DNA of 64,000 bases, taken from contig NZ_JANQBB010000008.1 in assembly GCF_024721975.1 (NCBI RefSeq), forward strand, positions 186,001 to 250,000. Direction: 5' to 3'. Source of the DNA: Paenibacillus endoradicis (GTDB lineage Bacteria; Bacillota; Bacilli; Paenibacillales; Paenibacillaceae). The translations under genes were made by a program, and so were the position numbers. The notes under the pieces are model-generated. The model was not told the DNA's origin. It did no database searches and was given only the letters and a program-made list of their open reading frames with translations. This document shows, piece by piece, positions 54,795 through 64,000 of the stretch (position 1 is the first letter of the stretch; every line of letters begins with the position of its first letter).

Positions 54795-57368
54795 ATGAAT
54801 TTCAAAAAAATAATGATCGGTGTAATGTCAACGTCTCTACTTATGAGTGCATTTGCAATGCCAACATTTGCAGCAAAGCTTCCAGGTGCAAAATATTCAA
54901 CGGTGCAGTTAGAAGCTGTGCCAACAAAGGAAATGACTTATTATAAGGACGGTTCCACATCTATTCCTACAGATTTGAAATGGATAACAGATTCTAGCGC
55001 ATTGAAGTTTCTTCCGCTAAATGTAATAGGTGATGTTACGAGCGTCGTTCTAGATAATGGCGTCTATTGGATTGGTACTGAAAATGGATTGCAGCGTGTC
55101 AATTTTAGTGAAAGCAACGCAAGTGATATCGTGCAATATTTTGCAGGTCCCCGCTATTTATATGGTGGAGATGGTTTGGTTACAGGTTTAGCTAGTGATA
55201 ATGAGGGCGGTATTTGGGTAAGAAACGCTAGCGGGGTAACACATATTGCAATGCCAAAAAAAACTATGGCTGAGAAAAATGAGGCATATGAGCGAGTTGT
55301 CCAAGATGTTCATGATCGTTATGGCTTAACTTCATATGCAAACTTTAATTTTACAGAAACTGATGGTGATTTTGATGGAATCAATTATAGTTCAGATACT
55401 GGAATATTAGATTCTACTCCAAGTACTTCAGATAATGATGGCTTATGGACAGCGATGTATGGAATAGGTGAGATTTTCCGTTATGCTGCACTAACTGAGC
55501 AATATGGAGCTAGTCCTACTATTGCACAGCAAGCTGAAATCGACGAGGCGAAGGTAGCAGCCATTCGCGCAACTAAAGCTGTTTTGCTACTGAGTTATGT
55601 TTCTGGCCGTGGCAACGGATTTCCAGCACGTTCTTTCATGCTAACAAGTGAACTTTCTGCTGAAACCACTGACGGTACGTATTATGGCCTGCAATCGCGT
55701 CAAAATGGCTTCTGGTTCCAACATGTAGTTGGTGAAGATGCGGTTAATCCAAATGGTATTATTCCAAGTATGGATATTGAAGGTGAAACACCAATTGGTT
55801 ACTCTATAGCTCGTGTAACCAAAGATACAATGACTAAAAAGGGATCACGTCTGTTTCCTTCTGGTGGGACAGATGTAATGAACTATAACGGTATTGCGCT
55901 TAGCAATGAGGCAATTGATGCATTAAATGAAACACGTTCTGAGGGAGAGAAACTAGGTACCGATATTTATACAATTGTTGAAACCGTAGATGGAGAAGAA
56001 GTTCATCAGGTGCTTCCAGTTATTACTACGGTGACAAATAAAGCATCAGCTAAAGAAGATAAAACAACTAATGTAGACAATAAGCCATTATTCCAATTAA
56101 CAGCTCCTGTCTATGAGCAAATTCCAACGTACTTTAATGATTTATTTCCTAGTAGTGTCATTAATAACGAAGGTAACATTGATATGAACCAAATCGTATA
56201 CAAAGCGGATACTTCTTCAGATGAAGTAGATGGTCATTATGCATTATTGTACACAGCATATAAGTATCTAATCGGTGATACTGATGATGCTGAATTGTTA
56301 GAGTTGAAGTCCTATGTTGAGAAGAGTACTCATCACTTGACGGAGTTAATTCTGAACAATGATCATTATTACGTAGAAGATGCAACTGGAAAAGCTACAC
56401 AGTGGTCTAGATGGATTTCTCAATATTTCAATGACGGTATTGGCTCTATGAAAGAAAATGAACTATGGAAATATCGTGTTGGTGTTGATGAGAATGGCGA
56501 TGATGCACTGTCCTATGGTTATGAGGATGGTCCATTGAATGTTCTTCAGATTATGTCATTCCTCAAAGCGGCAATTGTGATCACTGAAAATAGTACACTG
56601 TATTCAGATGCTACGGAGAAATATAAAGTTGCCTATGAGCTTGCGTTCAATGGAAGTTATAGTACAGAAGCTCCGTATGTGAATGGTAAAGGTTATATTA
56701 ATATTGCTCAGGAATATATTGAGCGTCGCTTAATTCGTCAAGCAACGAGTGCTTACTCTATCAATGGTAATCAAGTTGTGAGTCCTGATACTTGGGATAT
56801 CAATAATTATACTGGCGAAATGGAAGATGACTCTAATATTAATGCAACTCTTCATAATGATTGGACGCAGTATATTAACTATTCCGATGAGGAATTAGGT
56901 TGGTTCCCAATATTTGTTCTAGCAACTGCAGAAACAGATCCAGCAAAGCATACAATGATCGCCGATGCGTTTGATCAATGGTATGAGAATGAGGTTCGTG
57001 AAGAGAATCCATTCTACACTTTCCTTTATCAAATTGTACATCCAGAAAAGACTGATGTAGAGCTTGAAGCAGCTGTACGTTATTTATATCGCTTACCACA
57101 ATATCTTATTACATTCCCTGTAGAGTGGAATCGTCAGGATGTACTCTACATTGAACCGGGTTATCGCGATGACTATGTTCAAACTAACTATGTATTAGCT
57201 CCAGATGAAAGAAAAGCAATGAAAAATAACACTAATCCATTTGAAGCTGATGGACAAATGGAGAGCGTAGATCCCAACTATAATTACAGTTATGGTGGTT
57301 TGGAAGTAGGTTTTACCTTTACTATTCCATATTGGTTAGGTCGTTATTTTGAAATAATTAAAGAATAA
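54795..57368 (+). CDS. Large secreted protein, propeller blades plus helical domain, function unknown
   Basis: 857 residues: signal peptide MNFKKIMIGVMSTSLLMSAF...FAA (1-27), propeller-like blades at about 55-155 (VYWIGTENGLQRVNF; GGIWVRNASGVTHIAM), then a long, Trp/Tyr-rich, mainly helical region that resembles an alpha/alpha toroid of carbohydrate-active proteins (DNDGLWTAMYGIGEIFRYAAL, HNDWTQYINYSDEELGWFP, LPQYLITFPVEWNRQD). I could not place it in a named family. Two conserved-looking Asp/Trp-rich surfaces suggest glycan binding or cleavage. Its position between a YesMN system and a sugar importer supports a polysaccharide role. Confidence 0.65.
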   Translation: MNFKKIMIGVMSTSLLMSAFAMPTFAAKLPGAKYSTVQLEAVPTKEMTYYKDGSTSIPTDLKWITDSSALKFLPLNVIGDVTSVVLDNGVYWIGTENGLQRVNFSESNASDIVQYFAGPRYLYGGDGLVTGLASDNEGGIWVRNASGVTHIAMPKKTMAEKNEAYERVVQDVHDRYGLTSYANFNFTETDGDFDGINYSSDTGILDSTPSTSDNDGLWTAMYGIGEIFRYAALTEQYGASPTIAQQAEIDEAKVAAIRATKAVLLLSYVSGRGNGFPARSFMLTSELSAETTDGTYYGLQSRQNGFWFQHVVGEDAVNPNGIIPSMDIEGETPIGYSIARVTKDTMTKKGSRLFPSGGTDVMNYNGIALSNEAIDALNETRSEGEKLGTDIYTIVETVDGEEVHQVLPVITTVTNKASAKEDKTTNVDNKPLFQLTAPVYEQIPTYFNDLFPSSVINNEGNIDMNQIVYKADTSSDEVDGHYALLYTAYKYLIGDTDDAELLELKSYVEKSTHHLTELILNNDHYYVEDATGKATQWSRWISQYFNDGIGSMKENELWKYRVGVDENGDDALSYGYEDGPLNVLQIMSFLKAAIVITENSTLYSDATEKYKVAYELAFNGSYSTEAPYVNGKGYINIAQEYIERRLIRQATSAYSINGNQVVSPDTWDINNYTGEMEDDSNINATLHNDWTQYINYSDEELGWFPIFVLATAETDPAKHTMIADAFDQWYENEVREENPFYTFLYQIVHPEKTDVELEAAVRYLYRLPQYLITFPVEWNRQDVLYIEPGYRDDYVQTNYVLAPDERKAMKNNTNPFEADGQMESVDPNYNYSYGGLEVGFTFTIPYWLGRYFEIIKE

Positions 57369-57387
57369 AACTAGTTATCTCTAATGG

Positions 57388-57432
57388 TGGCTGATCATTC
57401 ATATCAAGCATTGTGAATGATCAGCCATTTGT
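57388..57432 (+). terminator. Terminator after the SLH/propeller pair
   Basis: TGGCTGATCATTCA pairs with TGAATGATCAGCCA, followed by TTTGT. Confidence 0.75.
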
Positions 57433-57573
57433 ATTAAATAGATCTTAAGAAATCAAACATGATAGCTAAAGTTACAACATAGCTTGCAATTATTGTTTTT
57501 TTTATAATAAAAGGGTAGTAAGTAATAGGTTTGTGGAGATAGAGATTGATCATTAAAGGGAGGAAATTCAATT

Positions 57574-58926
57574 ATGAAATTCAGTTCATTTAAGTCCATC
57601 GTTTCGTTCATTCTTCTGGTAACTGTACTTATTATGGTAGCCGCTTGTTCTAACGGAAATAGCAACCTTAATGCAGGAAATACTAATAAGGAAGAAACAA
57701 GCACACCAGTAACAAGTAAAGATAGTAGCGGAGAAAAAATTAAATTAACTTTCCAAAATGCTTATCCAGATGAGACTAATATTCAGCATCGTGTCATGAA
57801 GCAAATCGTTGAAAATTACATGGACGAAAACCCAAACATTACAATTGTGTTGGATTCATTAAATACAGACCAACAAAAAATCAAACTAAAAACACAAGCA
57901 GCTTCCGACAGCATGCCGGATATTACAGTAGTGAATGCAAGTGCTCAAATGGAGCCATTCGTATCAGCTAACAAGCTAGCTCCACTCAATGACATATTGG
58001 AAATCGATGGTCTGGGTGACAGTTTTCAACAAGGGATTTTAGATTATTTCACTTTTGACGATCAAGTTTATGCATTACCTGATGGAAATAATGTTGCAGT
58101 TGTGTATTATAACAAAACATTGTTTGAACAAGCAGGTGTATCAATTCCAACTACCTTTGATGAATTAATAGCAGCAGTTGAAACCTTTAAATCACAAAAT
58201 ATTATTCCAATGGCTGTTGGTGAAAAGGAAACATGGACGGGATCGTATCTATTTATGAATATTGTACTTAGACTAGCTGGTCCTGGTTATTTGGCAGACG
58301 TTATGAATGGAACGAAAACCTTTAATGATCCAGCATTCGTTGAATCAATTTCGAAAATGGAGCAATTAGTGCAAATAGGTGCCTTTCAAGAAGGAGCGAC
58401 ATCGTATGACTACGATATGGCTAGCAGCTTATTTACGACAGGTCAAGCAGCTATGTACTTTATGGGAACATGGGCCACAGCTGAAATTGAGGATGCAGGT
58501 ATTGCAGATGAAGTAGGAGTATTTGCTTTTCCAACTGTAGATGGGCAGGGGGATATTAATGAGTATATGTTAGGGCCGGGTACAGCCTTTGCTCTTGCAG
58601 CTAATTCTCCTCACTTAGAAGAAGCTAAAGTGTTTTTACATTATTACATGAAGAACTATCCAATCGTTGCATTCGATATGAAAAATGCAGTTGGATTAGC
58701 ACAAGATGTTGAAGGTGACTTCGCGTCGGCAGGATACTCTCAGCTTTCGATCGAGGTTCTAGATTTATTCAAAAGTGTATCAGGCGGTGATATTGCATTT
58801 GACAGTACATTGGATGCAAGTACAACACAAACACATTTGAATAGTATACAAAACGTATTTGTTTCAGAAGTTATTTCAGAGGATGTAGCTGCAGAACATC
58901 AAGCAGCATTTGAAGAAAATAATTAA
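57574..58926 (+). CDS. ABC importer sugar-binding lipoprotein (third importer)
   Basis: 450 residues. Lipobox VAAC after a hydrophobic signal, an Asn/Thr/Ser linker, then a family-1 solute-binding domain (IVENYMDENPNITIVLDSLN; AAMYFMGTWATAEIED). GGGAGG is upstream. A -10-like TATAAT lies at 57503-57508 with no clear -35. It starts an operon with two permeases and is followed by an intact YesMN pair that probably regulates it. Substrate unknown. Confidence 0.9.
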   Translation: MKFSSFKSIVSFILLVTVLIMVAACSNGNSNLNAGNTNKEETSTPVTSKDSSGEKIKLTFQNAYPDETNIQHRVMKQIVENYMDENPNITIVLDSLNTDQQKIKLKTQAASDSMPDITVVNASAQMEPFVSANKLAPLNDILEIDGLGDSFQQGILDYFTFDDQVYALPDGNNVAVVYYNKTLFEQAGVSIPTTFDELIAAVETFKSQNIIPMAVGEKETWTGSYLFMNIVLRLAGPGYLADVMNGTKTFNDPAFVESISKMEQLVQIGAFQEGATSYDYDMASSLFTTGQAAMYFMGTWATAEIEDAGIADEVGVFAFPTVDGQGDINEYMLGPGTAFALAANSPHLEEAKVFLHYYMKNYPIVAFDMKNAVGLAQDVEGDFASAGYSQLSIEVLDLFKSVSGGDIAFDSTLDASTTQTHLNSIQNVFVSEVISEDVAAEHQAAFEENN

Positions 58927-58969
58927 ACTGCTGAGCTAGTAATCTGCTCTCAAGATGGAGGAAAACAAA

Positions 58970-59860
58970 TTGAGCTTAATGAAAATATCTTGGAGAGCGC
59001 TAGCAATCTTTGTCTTACCTTGTTTAATACTCTATCTTTGTATTGTATTTGTTCCAATTCTGATTTCAATTTATTATTCTTTCTATGATTGGAATGGAAT
59101 TGGAGAAGCACATTTCGTCGGCATTTCGAACTATATTGAAATGCTGACGAAAGACAAAGTATTCTGGCCCTCCTTTATGCGAACGATTTGGTATGCTGTG
59201 TTTTCTATGATTCAAATTCCAGTTGCATTGTTACTTGCTGTGTGGTTGCGACGATATGTAAAAAAACCTAATTTCTTAGTCTCTAGCTACTTCTTACCGG
59301 TTATTTTATCAGTTGTTGTAATTGGTCAGTTATGGAAAAATATCTACAATCCTGCTTCAATGGGGGGATTATTGAATAACATTTTGATTAGTGTTGGACT
59401 TGAGGAATGGTCTAAAGCTTGGCTGTCCGATCCAGATGTTGCGATATTTGCAGTGATTTTCGTTTCGTTATGGCAGTATCTAGGATATCATTTGCTGATC
59501 CAATTTACAGGTATTCAAAATATCCCGACAGAAATCTATGAAGCAGCTAGAATTGATGGGGCTGAGGGATGGAAATCTGATAAATATATTACATTTCCGC
59601 TAGTTGTACCTGTATTCAAAATCTCCCTTGTATTAGCGATCATTGGATCATTAAAAACTTTAGATATGGTACTTGTTATGACCGGAGGCGGTCCGGGTAA
59701 TGCTACCCAAGTTATTTCAAGTCATATGTATAAAATTACTTTTCTATCTATGGAGTATGGTTATGGTAGTACTATTTCTGTATTTTTAATTGTAGCTTGC
59801 TTATTATCTACTCTATTACTAAATGGACTATTTAAAAAATCGGAGGATGCGATTCAATAA
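58970..59860 (+). CDS. ABC sugar permease, MalF/UgpA-like
   Basis: 296 residues with six membrane segments and EAA loop EAARIDGAEGWKSDKYITFPLV; MTGGGPGNATQVISS is typical of this branch. GGAGGA at 58957-58962 places the start at TTG 58970, because ATG 58955 lies at the front edge of that site. Confidence 0.9.
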   Translation: MSLMKISWRALAIFVLPCLILYLCIVFVPILISIYYSFYDWNGIGEAHFVGISNYIEMLTKDKVFWPSFMRTIWYAVFSMIQIPVALLLAVWLRRYVKKPNFLVSSYFLPVILSVVVIGQLWKNIYNPASMGGLLNNILISVGLEEWSKAWLSDPDVAIFAVIFVSLWQYLGYHLLIQFTGIQNIPTEIYEAARIDGAEGWKSDKYITFPLVVPVFKISLVLAIIGSLKTLDMVLVMTGGGPGNATQVISSHMYKITFLSMEYGYGSTISVFLIVACLLSTLLLNGLFKKSEDAIQ

Positions 59861-59918
59861 ATGAAATCTAAATCTACGATGAAAGTCTATTACGATTAGA
59901 ATAGAGAGGAGTAAGAAT

Positions 59919-60746
59919 ATGTGGAGTAAATTTTCAGCTTTAGGTGTGAAAATTGTGTTTGGCATGTTGTTCATCACGCAAGTATATCCTCTCATTTGGT
60001 TAGTATTGTATTCATTCAAAACAAAAGATGAAATATTGACGGGGAAATTTCTGTCACTACCTAAAAAATTTATGTGGAGTAACTATAGTAACGCACTCGA
60101 GGCAGGTCATTATGTACGTTATTTGATGAATAGCTTAATGATTGCGTTAATAACTATCGTCATCACATTAATATTAAGTGCGATGGTTGCCTACGTAATA
60201 ACTAGGTTCAAGTGGAAATTTAGTAAGCTAGTGATGCTAGTATTTATGATTGGTATTATGATTCCAATGCAATCTACACTATTGCCGTTAATGATTATGT
60301 TTAAGAAAATTCATATTTTGGATACACATTTATCTTTAATTTTACCGTATGTTGCCTTTGCTATACCTGTAGCTATTTTTATTTTAAGTGGGTTTTTCAA
60401 GACATTACCAAGAGAATTAGAAGAATCCTCATCTATTGATGGTGCTTCTATCTATCTAACTTTTTTTAGAATAATATTACCAGTCATCATTCCGCCGCTT
60501 ACGACGGTTACTATTTTAACCTTTATTGACGTTTGGAATGAATATGTTCTTGCTTCTACTTTTATATCGTCTATCGATTTGAAAACATTACCTTTTGGTA
60601 TTTATAGCTTCTTTAGTCAACATTCGACCAACTATGGAATCATAGGAGCTTATTTAATACTTGGTATGCTACCTGTTATGTGTGTATATTTTTTCTTGTC
60701 GCAAAAAATTACAGAAGGAATGGTTGCTGGTGCAATTAAAGGCTAA
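59919..60746 (+). CDS. ABC sugar permease, MalG/UgpE-like
   Basis: 275 residues with six membrane helices; EAA-loop segment EESSSIDGASIYLTFFRIILPVI and C-terminal ITEGMVAGAIKG. AGAGGAG precedes ATG 59919. The operon again lacks an ATPase gene. Confidence 0.92.
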   Translation: MWSKFSALGVKIVFGMLFITQVYPLIWLVLYSFKTKDEILTGKFLSLPKKFMWSNYSNALEAGHYVRYLMNSLMIALITIVITLILSAMVAYVITRFKWKFSKLVMLVFMIGIMIPMQSTLLPLMIMFKKIHILDTHLSLILPYVAFAIPVAIFILSGFFKTLPRELEESSSIDGASIYLTFFRIILPVIIPPLTTVTILTFIDVWNEYVLASTFISSIDLKTLPFGIYSFFSQHSTNYGIIGAYLILGMLPVMCVYFFLSQKITEGMVAGAIKG

Positions 60747-60815
60747 TATAATTCATGGTATATTACGTATAAATAAACTATATTAGGTATAAATAAATTA
60801 TAGAAGGTACCTACT

Positions 60816-62606
60816 ATGATGAGGAAAATATCGTTTCGTACATTCGGTTCCCGTATATTTATAATATTTTTATTTAGTTTCATTGGTATTTCTATTATTT
60901 TATCTTTTATTTATTATCAGGTAACATCGAAGCAATTAGAAGATACCATAAGTGATGCTGCAATGAAAAATGTAAAGCAAGCAAGTGAACATATTGATTT
61001 ATTGCTGCAGGGATATGAAAGCTTGAGTAAATCTATTATTACGAATACAGATATTCAAAATCTAGTAGGAAAACATAGTAATAATTCGGCAGTTAAGGCT
61101 ATCAATGATCGCACGATAACGAATGCAATTGGTGCCATCTATTATGCTTGGGAAGATGTTATAAGCATACATGTCCTGAGTAATGACGGAGCAGCTTATA
61201 GCTATGGGGCGTTAACACAAGTTGTAAATCCGAATTACATGACTTTAGATTGGTATAAGCAGCTGCAACACTCTGAAGGTGAAACGGTTTGGTTTGGAAT
61301 GGAAACGGATTCCTTGATTGATACGAGCCGCAAGGGAGAAGTGTTTGCATTTGGAAGAAAGCTATATAATTTAACTCGTACTGAATCTGTGGGAGTCGTA
61401 ATTATTGAGATGAGGACAAATATTCTGCAAAATATATTGCAGAACGCAAATATAACAGAATACACTGAAACTTATCTAGTGGAGCAAGGTATTATCAAGG
61501 GCGGTAGAAACTCACAATTATTTCAGCAGGTTGCAGTAGGATTAGAGTCAGCAACAAGTGTAGGGAAAATGAAAAGAGTAGATGATCATTTTATTGTTAG
61601 ATATCCTCAAAATATTAATGATTGGGAATTAGTAAGCTTAACCGAATCATCGATAATAAAGATAGAAATTGTACAGTTCAGACAATACTTCATGATTATT
61701 ACGTTATCTTTAGTCATTTTATCTATGATATTCGCAATCTTAATTTCGGTACATGTTACGTCTCCTTTTAAGAAGCTACGTATATATATGCGTAAAGTGA
61801 CATTAGGAAACTTTGAAGAAATACCAATTATGAATTCGTATGTAGAATTAGAATCATTAACAGGTGCCTACAATCAGATGGTACGTAAACTAGATGAATT
61901 ATTCGTTCAAATGCGAGAAATGACTGAAAGTGAACGAATTGCTCAAATTCATGCCCTGCAATCTCAAATCAATCCTCATTTCTTATACAATACATTAGAT
62001 ATGATTTATTGGACACTAGACGAAGGAGAGAATGAAAAATTAGGAGAGATCGTTTTAGCTTTGTCTAGCATGTTTCGCTATAGTAGCAATTGGGAAAATC
62101 ATGCAGATGTGACCTTGCGTGAGGAATTGGAACAAATTAAAGCTTATGCTTTAATTACTCAAATGAGATTTGGAGAGAAGTTAGTATTTGACTGGAAGAT
62201 TGATCCCGATGTGCTTGATGTGTGTATTCCCAAAATGTCACTGCAGCCAATTGTTGAAAATGCTGTTATTCATGGTGTTGGTGAAGGTGGGGGGGAAATT
62301 AAAATTGCTGCATATTTGCTAGATTCTGTTGTACATATTTCAATTACAGATCATGGCAAAGGAATGGATCAAGCTACACTAGAAAGATTAAATGCTCTTT
62401 TTACTCAAGCTGAAGTGAAGATTGATTCATCAGAAAATTCCTTGAAAGTAGGAATAGGTTTGGTAAATGTCCATAAACGTATCGTTTACCGCTATGGAAT
62501 GAAGTATGGTTTGTCTATTACATCTTCAGGTCTAAACAGTGGTTCTATTGTTATTTTCACGTTACCGTATCAAAGTACACAACATACAATGATGAGGTTA
62601 GAATAG
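60816..62606 (+). CDS. YesM-type sensor histidine kinase
   Basis: 596 residues. Membrane helices at about 12-32 and 288-310 enclose an extracellular sensor domain. HAMP, phospho-acceptor His388 in SQINPHFLYNTLDMIYW, and HATPase motifs PKMSLQPIVENAVIHGVG, ITDHGKGM and GIGLVNVHKRI follow. Start ATG 60816 (or 60819) has only a weak GAAGGT site. It sits 11 bp before its response regulator and 69 bp after the importer, which is the likely regulated unit. Confidence 0.93.
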   Translation: MMRKISFRTFGSRIFIIFLFSFIGISIILSFIYYQVTSKQLEDTISDAAMKNVKQASEHIDLLLQGYESLSKSIITNTDIQNLVGKHSNNSAVKAINDRTITNAIGAIYYAWEDVISIHVLSNDGAAYSYGALTQVVNPNYMTLDWYKQLQHSEGETVWFGMETDSLIDTSRKGEVFAFGRKLYNLTRTESVGVVIIEMRTNILQNILQNANITEYTETYLVEQGIIKGGRNSQLFQQVAVGLESATSVGKMKRVDDHFIVRYPQNINDWELVSLTESSIIKIEIVQFRQYFMIITLSLVILSMIFAILISVHVTSPFKKLRIYMRKVTLGNFEEIPIMNSYVELESLTGAYNQMVRKLDELFVQMREMTESERIAQIHALQSQINPHFLYNTLDMIYWTLDEGENEKLGEIVLALSSMFRYSSNWENHADVTLREELEQIKAYALITQMRFGEKLVFDWKIDPDVLDVCIPKMSLQPIVENAVIHGVGEGGGEIKIAAYLLDSVVHISITDHGKGMDQATLERLNALFTQAEVKIDSSENSLKVGIGLVNVHKRIVYRYGMKYGLSITSSGLNSGSIVIFTLPYQSTQHTMMRLE

Positions 62607-62617
62607 GGGGAATTGCT

Positions 62618-63805
62618 ATGAATATCCTGGTAGTTGATGATGAACATACAATACGAGATGGGGTGGCGCGGACTATACAGACCGTGTATCCAAACTGGAC
62701 TATTCATACAGCTGAATCTGGCGAGGCCGCCTTGCAGTATTTGGATATTATAGATTTTCATATAGTCATTATGGATATTATGATGCCTGGTATGAGCGGT
62801 TTAGATTTGCTTCAACAAGGATCTACTCTCAACAAAAATATTCGCTGGATCGTCATTTCTGCTCATTCTGATTTTCAATTTGCCCAAAAGGCTATTCGGT
62901 ACGGAGCAAGAGATTATATATTGAAGCCCATAGGCAAGCCCAAGCTAATTGAACTCTTACAAAAACTTGAAATTGAAATTAATGAAGAGAATTTTGTTAG
63001 ACAATATAATCTGAAACTTCACAATTTACTGTTGCAAGCTAAGGAGATGGCTTTCAAGGAATGGATCTCCAGTAAGGATCCACATCATGAATACTTTAAC
63101 TTGGATGCGTTTAGAGCACAGTTTGAACCCTGTATTGCAGTACTTGTCCATATATTATGTCCACCATTAACATCAGCCAATGTAATAACGCTTTCATCGC
63201 AAATTACTGAGCAATTGAATAAGTACGGTGAAGCATGGACGGTTCATTTGGAGAAGATGACCTTTATTACCTTATTTACTTCTGATTCCTTAAAGCAAAC
63301 AAAGTTAATTGATGAGAGTATGTATCTTATGTTAGAGCAACAAATACAAGTACTTGGAAAGTGTGACATTCATATTACAAATGTGGTAGATTCCTTTAGT
63401 TATTTACCAGAGCGGATCAATCAAATGCTAGATATGAAGAGCATTCCTCACCCAAAAGAAAGCTATTTATCAAGTGAAGAAGTCATTACTACAGCAATTC
63501 GATATATTGAAGATCATTATCAAGATAATCTTTCATTAGAGAAGGTAGCAGCAATTGTATATCTACATCCAGTCTATTTCAGTCAACTATTCAAGAAAAT
63601 AACAGGTAAGGGATATAAAGATTTTGTTATTCAATTACGCTTAGATCAAGCCAAAAAATTATTAATTACCTCTCAATTGAAAGTTGTAGAAGTAGCGGAG
63701 CAAGTCGGATATAGTGATCTTCGACATTTCACGCAAATTTTCAGAAAAGTTGTACAATTGACTCCAAGTGAATATCGTTCAAAAAATCGAATTATACATT
63801 GTTAA
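62618..63805 (+). CDS. YesN-type response regulator (short form)
   Basis: 395 residues: receiver (about 1-120; acceptor Asp53 in IVIMDIMMPGMSG, YILKPIG), a shortened linker of about 160 residues, and an AraC-type HTH at the end (LSLEKVAAIVYLHPVYFSQLF; VVEVAEQVGYSDLRHFTQIF, ending TPSEYR). It is about 130 residues shorter than the disrupted YesN at 51100-52719, all in the middle region. GGGGG precedes ATG. Paired with the kinase upstream; expected to activate the importer locus. Confidence 0.92.
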   Translation: MNILVVDDEHTIRDGVARTIQTVYPNWTIHTAESGEAALQYLDIIDFHIVIMDIMMPGMSGLDLLQQGSTLNKNIRWIVISAHSDFQFAQKAIRYGARDYILKPIGKPKLIELLQKLEIEINEENFVRQYNLKLHNLLLQAKEMAFKEWISSKDPHHEYFNLDAFRAQFEPCIAVLVHILCPPLTSANVITLSSQITEQLNKYGEAWTVHLEKMTFITLFTSDSLKQTKLIDESMYLMLEQQIQVLGKCDIHITNVVDSFSYLPERINQMLDMKSIPHPKESYLSSEEVITTAIRYIEDHYQDNLSLEKVAAIVYLHPVYFSQLFKKITGKGYKDFVIQLRLDQAKKLLITSQLKVVEVAEQVGYSDLRHFTQIFRKVVQLTPSEYRSKNRIIHC

Positions 63806-63854
63806 CATGAGATTCTATGTTGATTCATCTAATGAACAGGGAGGATAGAAGAAG

Positions 63855-64000
63855 ATGAGAATAGTGATGGGAGTTGATGGCGGTGGCAGTAAAACCTACA
63901 CCGTCATCGTAAATGAAGAGGGAGATCTACTTGGGGAAGGCTTATCTCAAAGTGGTAATTATGAAATCGTAGGTCTTTCTCAAGCTATGGTTAATATTAA
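63855..64000 (+). CDS. BadF/BadG-type ATPase, N-acetylglucosamine-kinase-like (partial)
   Basis: Only the first 48 codons are in the window. The opening MRIVMGVDGGGSKTYTVIVNEEG is the phosphate-1 motif (DGGGSKT) of the BadF/BadG/BcrA/BcrD ASKHA family, which includes N-acetylglucosamine kinases. GGGAGG lies ten bases before ATG 63855. It begins 49 bp after the YesN gene, so it is probably in the same transcript and would phosphorylate an imported amino sugar. Confidence 0.8.
   Translation, partial: MRIVMGVDGGGSKTYTVIVNEEGDLLGEGLSQSGNYEIVGLSQAMVNI

Overview
The window comes from a low-GC, endospore-forming Gram-positive bacterium, most likely Paenibacillaceae. The evidence is a GerA/GerB germination receptor, SLH-anchored surface proteins, YesM/YesN two-component systems, many carbohydrate ABC importers without their own ATPase, and the dgkB-rlmD gene pair known from Bacillus. 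No rRNA, tRNA or CRISPR array was found.

Layout. 1-2.5 kb: spore-germination genes (minus strand, GerA-type gene cut by the window edge). 2.6-10.8 kb: housekeeping genes, namely a YerB-like lipoprotein, a DUF47/PiT phosphate-uptake pair behind a possible PhoP box, an unknown arginine-rich protein, YerC, a CbiX-type chelatase, a DgkB lipid kinase and an RlmD rRNA methyltransferase with an unusual disordered N-terminus. 10.8-15.8 kb: a 5.0-kb integrative element inserted into the 3' end of rlmD. It is bounded by an identical 37-bp direct repeat and carries integrase arm-type repeats at both ends, a decayed tyrosine integrase and several unrecognised cargo genes. 16-21.6 kb: a 0.9-kb gene-poor stretch with a consensus cre site, then a 1581-residue SLH-anchored protein with a CE15 glucuronoyl-esterase-like domain. 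21.7-27.5 kb: regulators, two MFS transporters (one with an early stop codon) and a GFO/IDH/MocA plus aldo/keto reductase pair.

27.5-37.4 kb: an AraC regulator, a frameshifted LacI regulator with its operators, and a sucrose or short alpha-glucoside operon (binding protein, two permeases, GH13 alpha-glucosidase, PfkB kinase, sucrose phosphorylase). 37.5-49.2 kb: an acyl-CoA-dehydrogenase-like flavoprotein. Next come an ArsR-type regulator divergent from a GH51 arabinofuranosidase with its ABC importer, a stalk-domain surface protein, and an AraC-controlled oxidoreductase/TIM-barrel epimerase pair. 49.3-64 kb: a YesM kinase with a YesN regulator broken by one stop codon, an SLH/beta-helix protein and a secreted propeller/helical protein. 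The window closes with a third ABC importer, an intact YesMN pair and the start of a BadF/N-acetylglucosamine-kinase-type ATPase.

The second half therefore reads as a plant-polysaccharide scavenging region: surface-anchored enzymes, three importers that must borrow an ATPase, intracellular glycosidases, and local regulators with CcpA-type sites. Four genes in the window carry inactivating changes (integrase-element ORF, SET-type transporter, LacI regulator, YesN regulator). These are either real decay or assembly errors. All statements come from reading the sequence; no database search was run.
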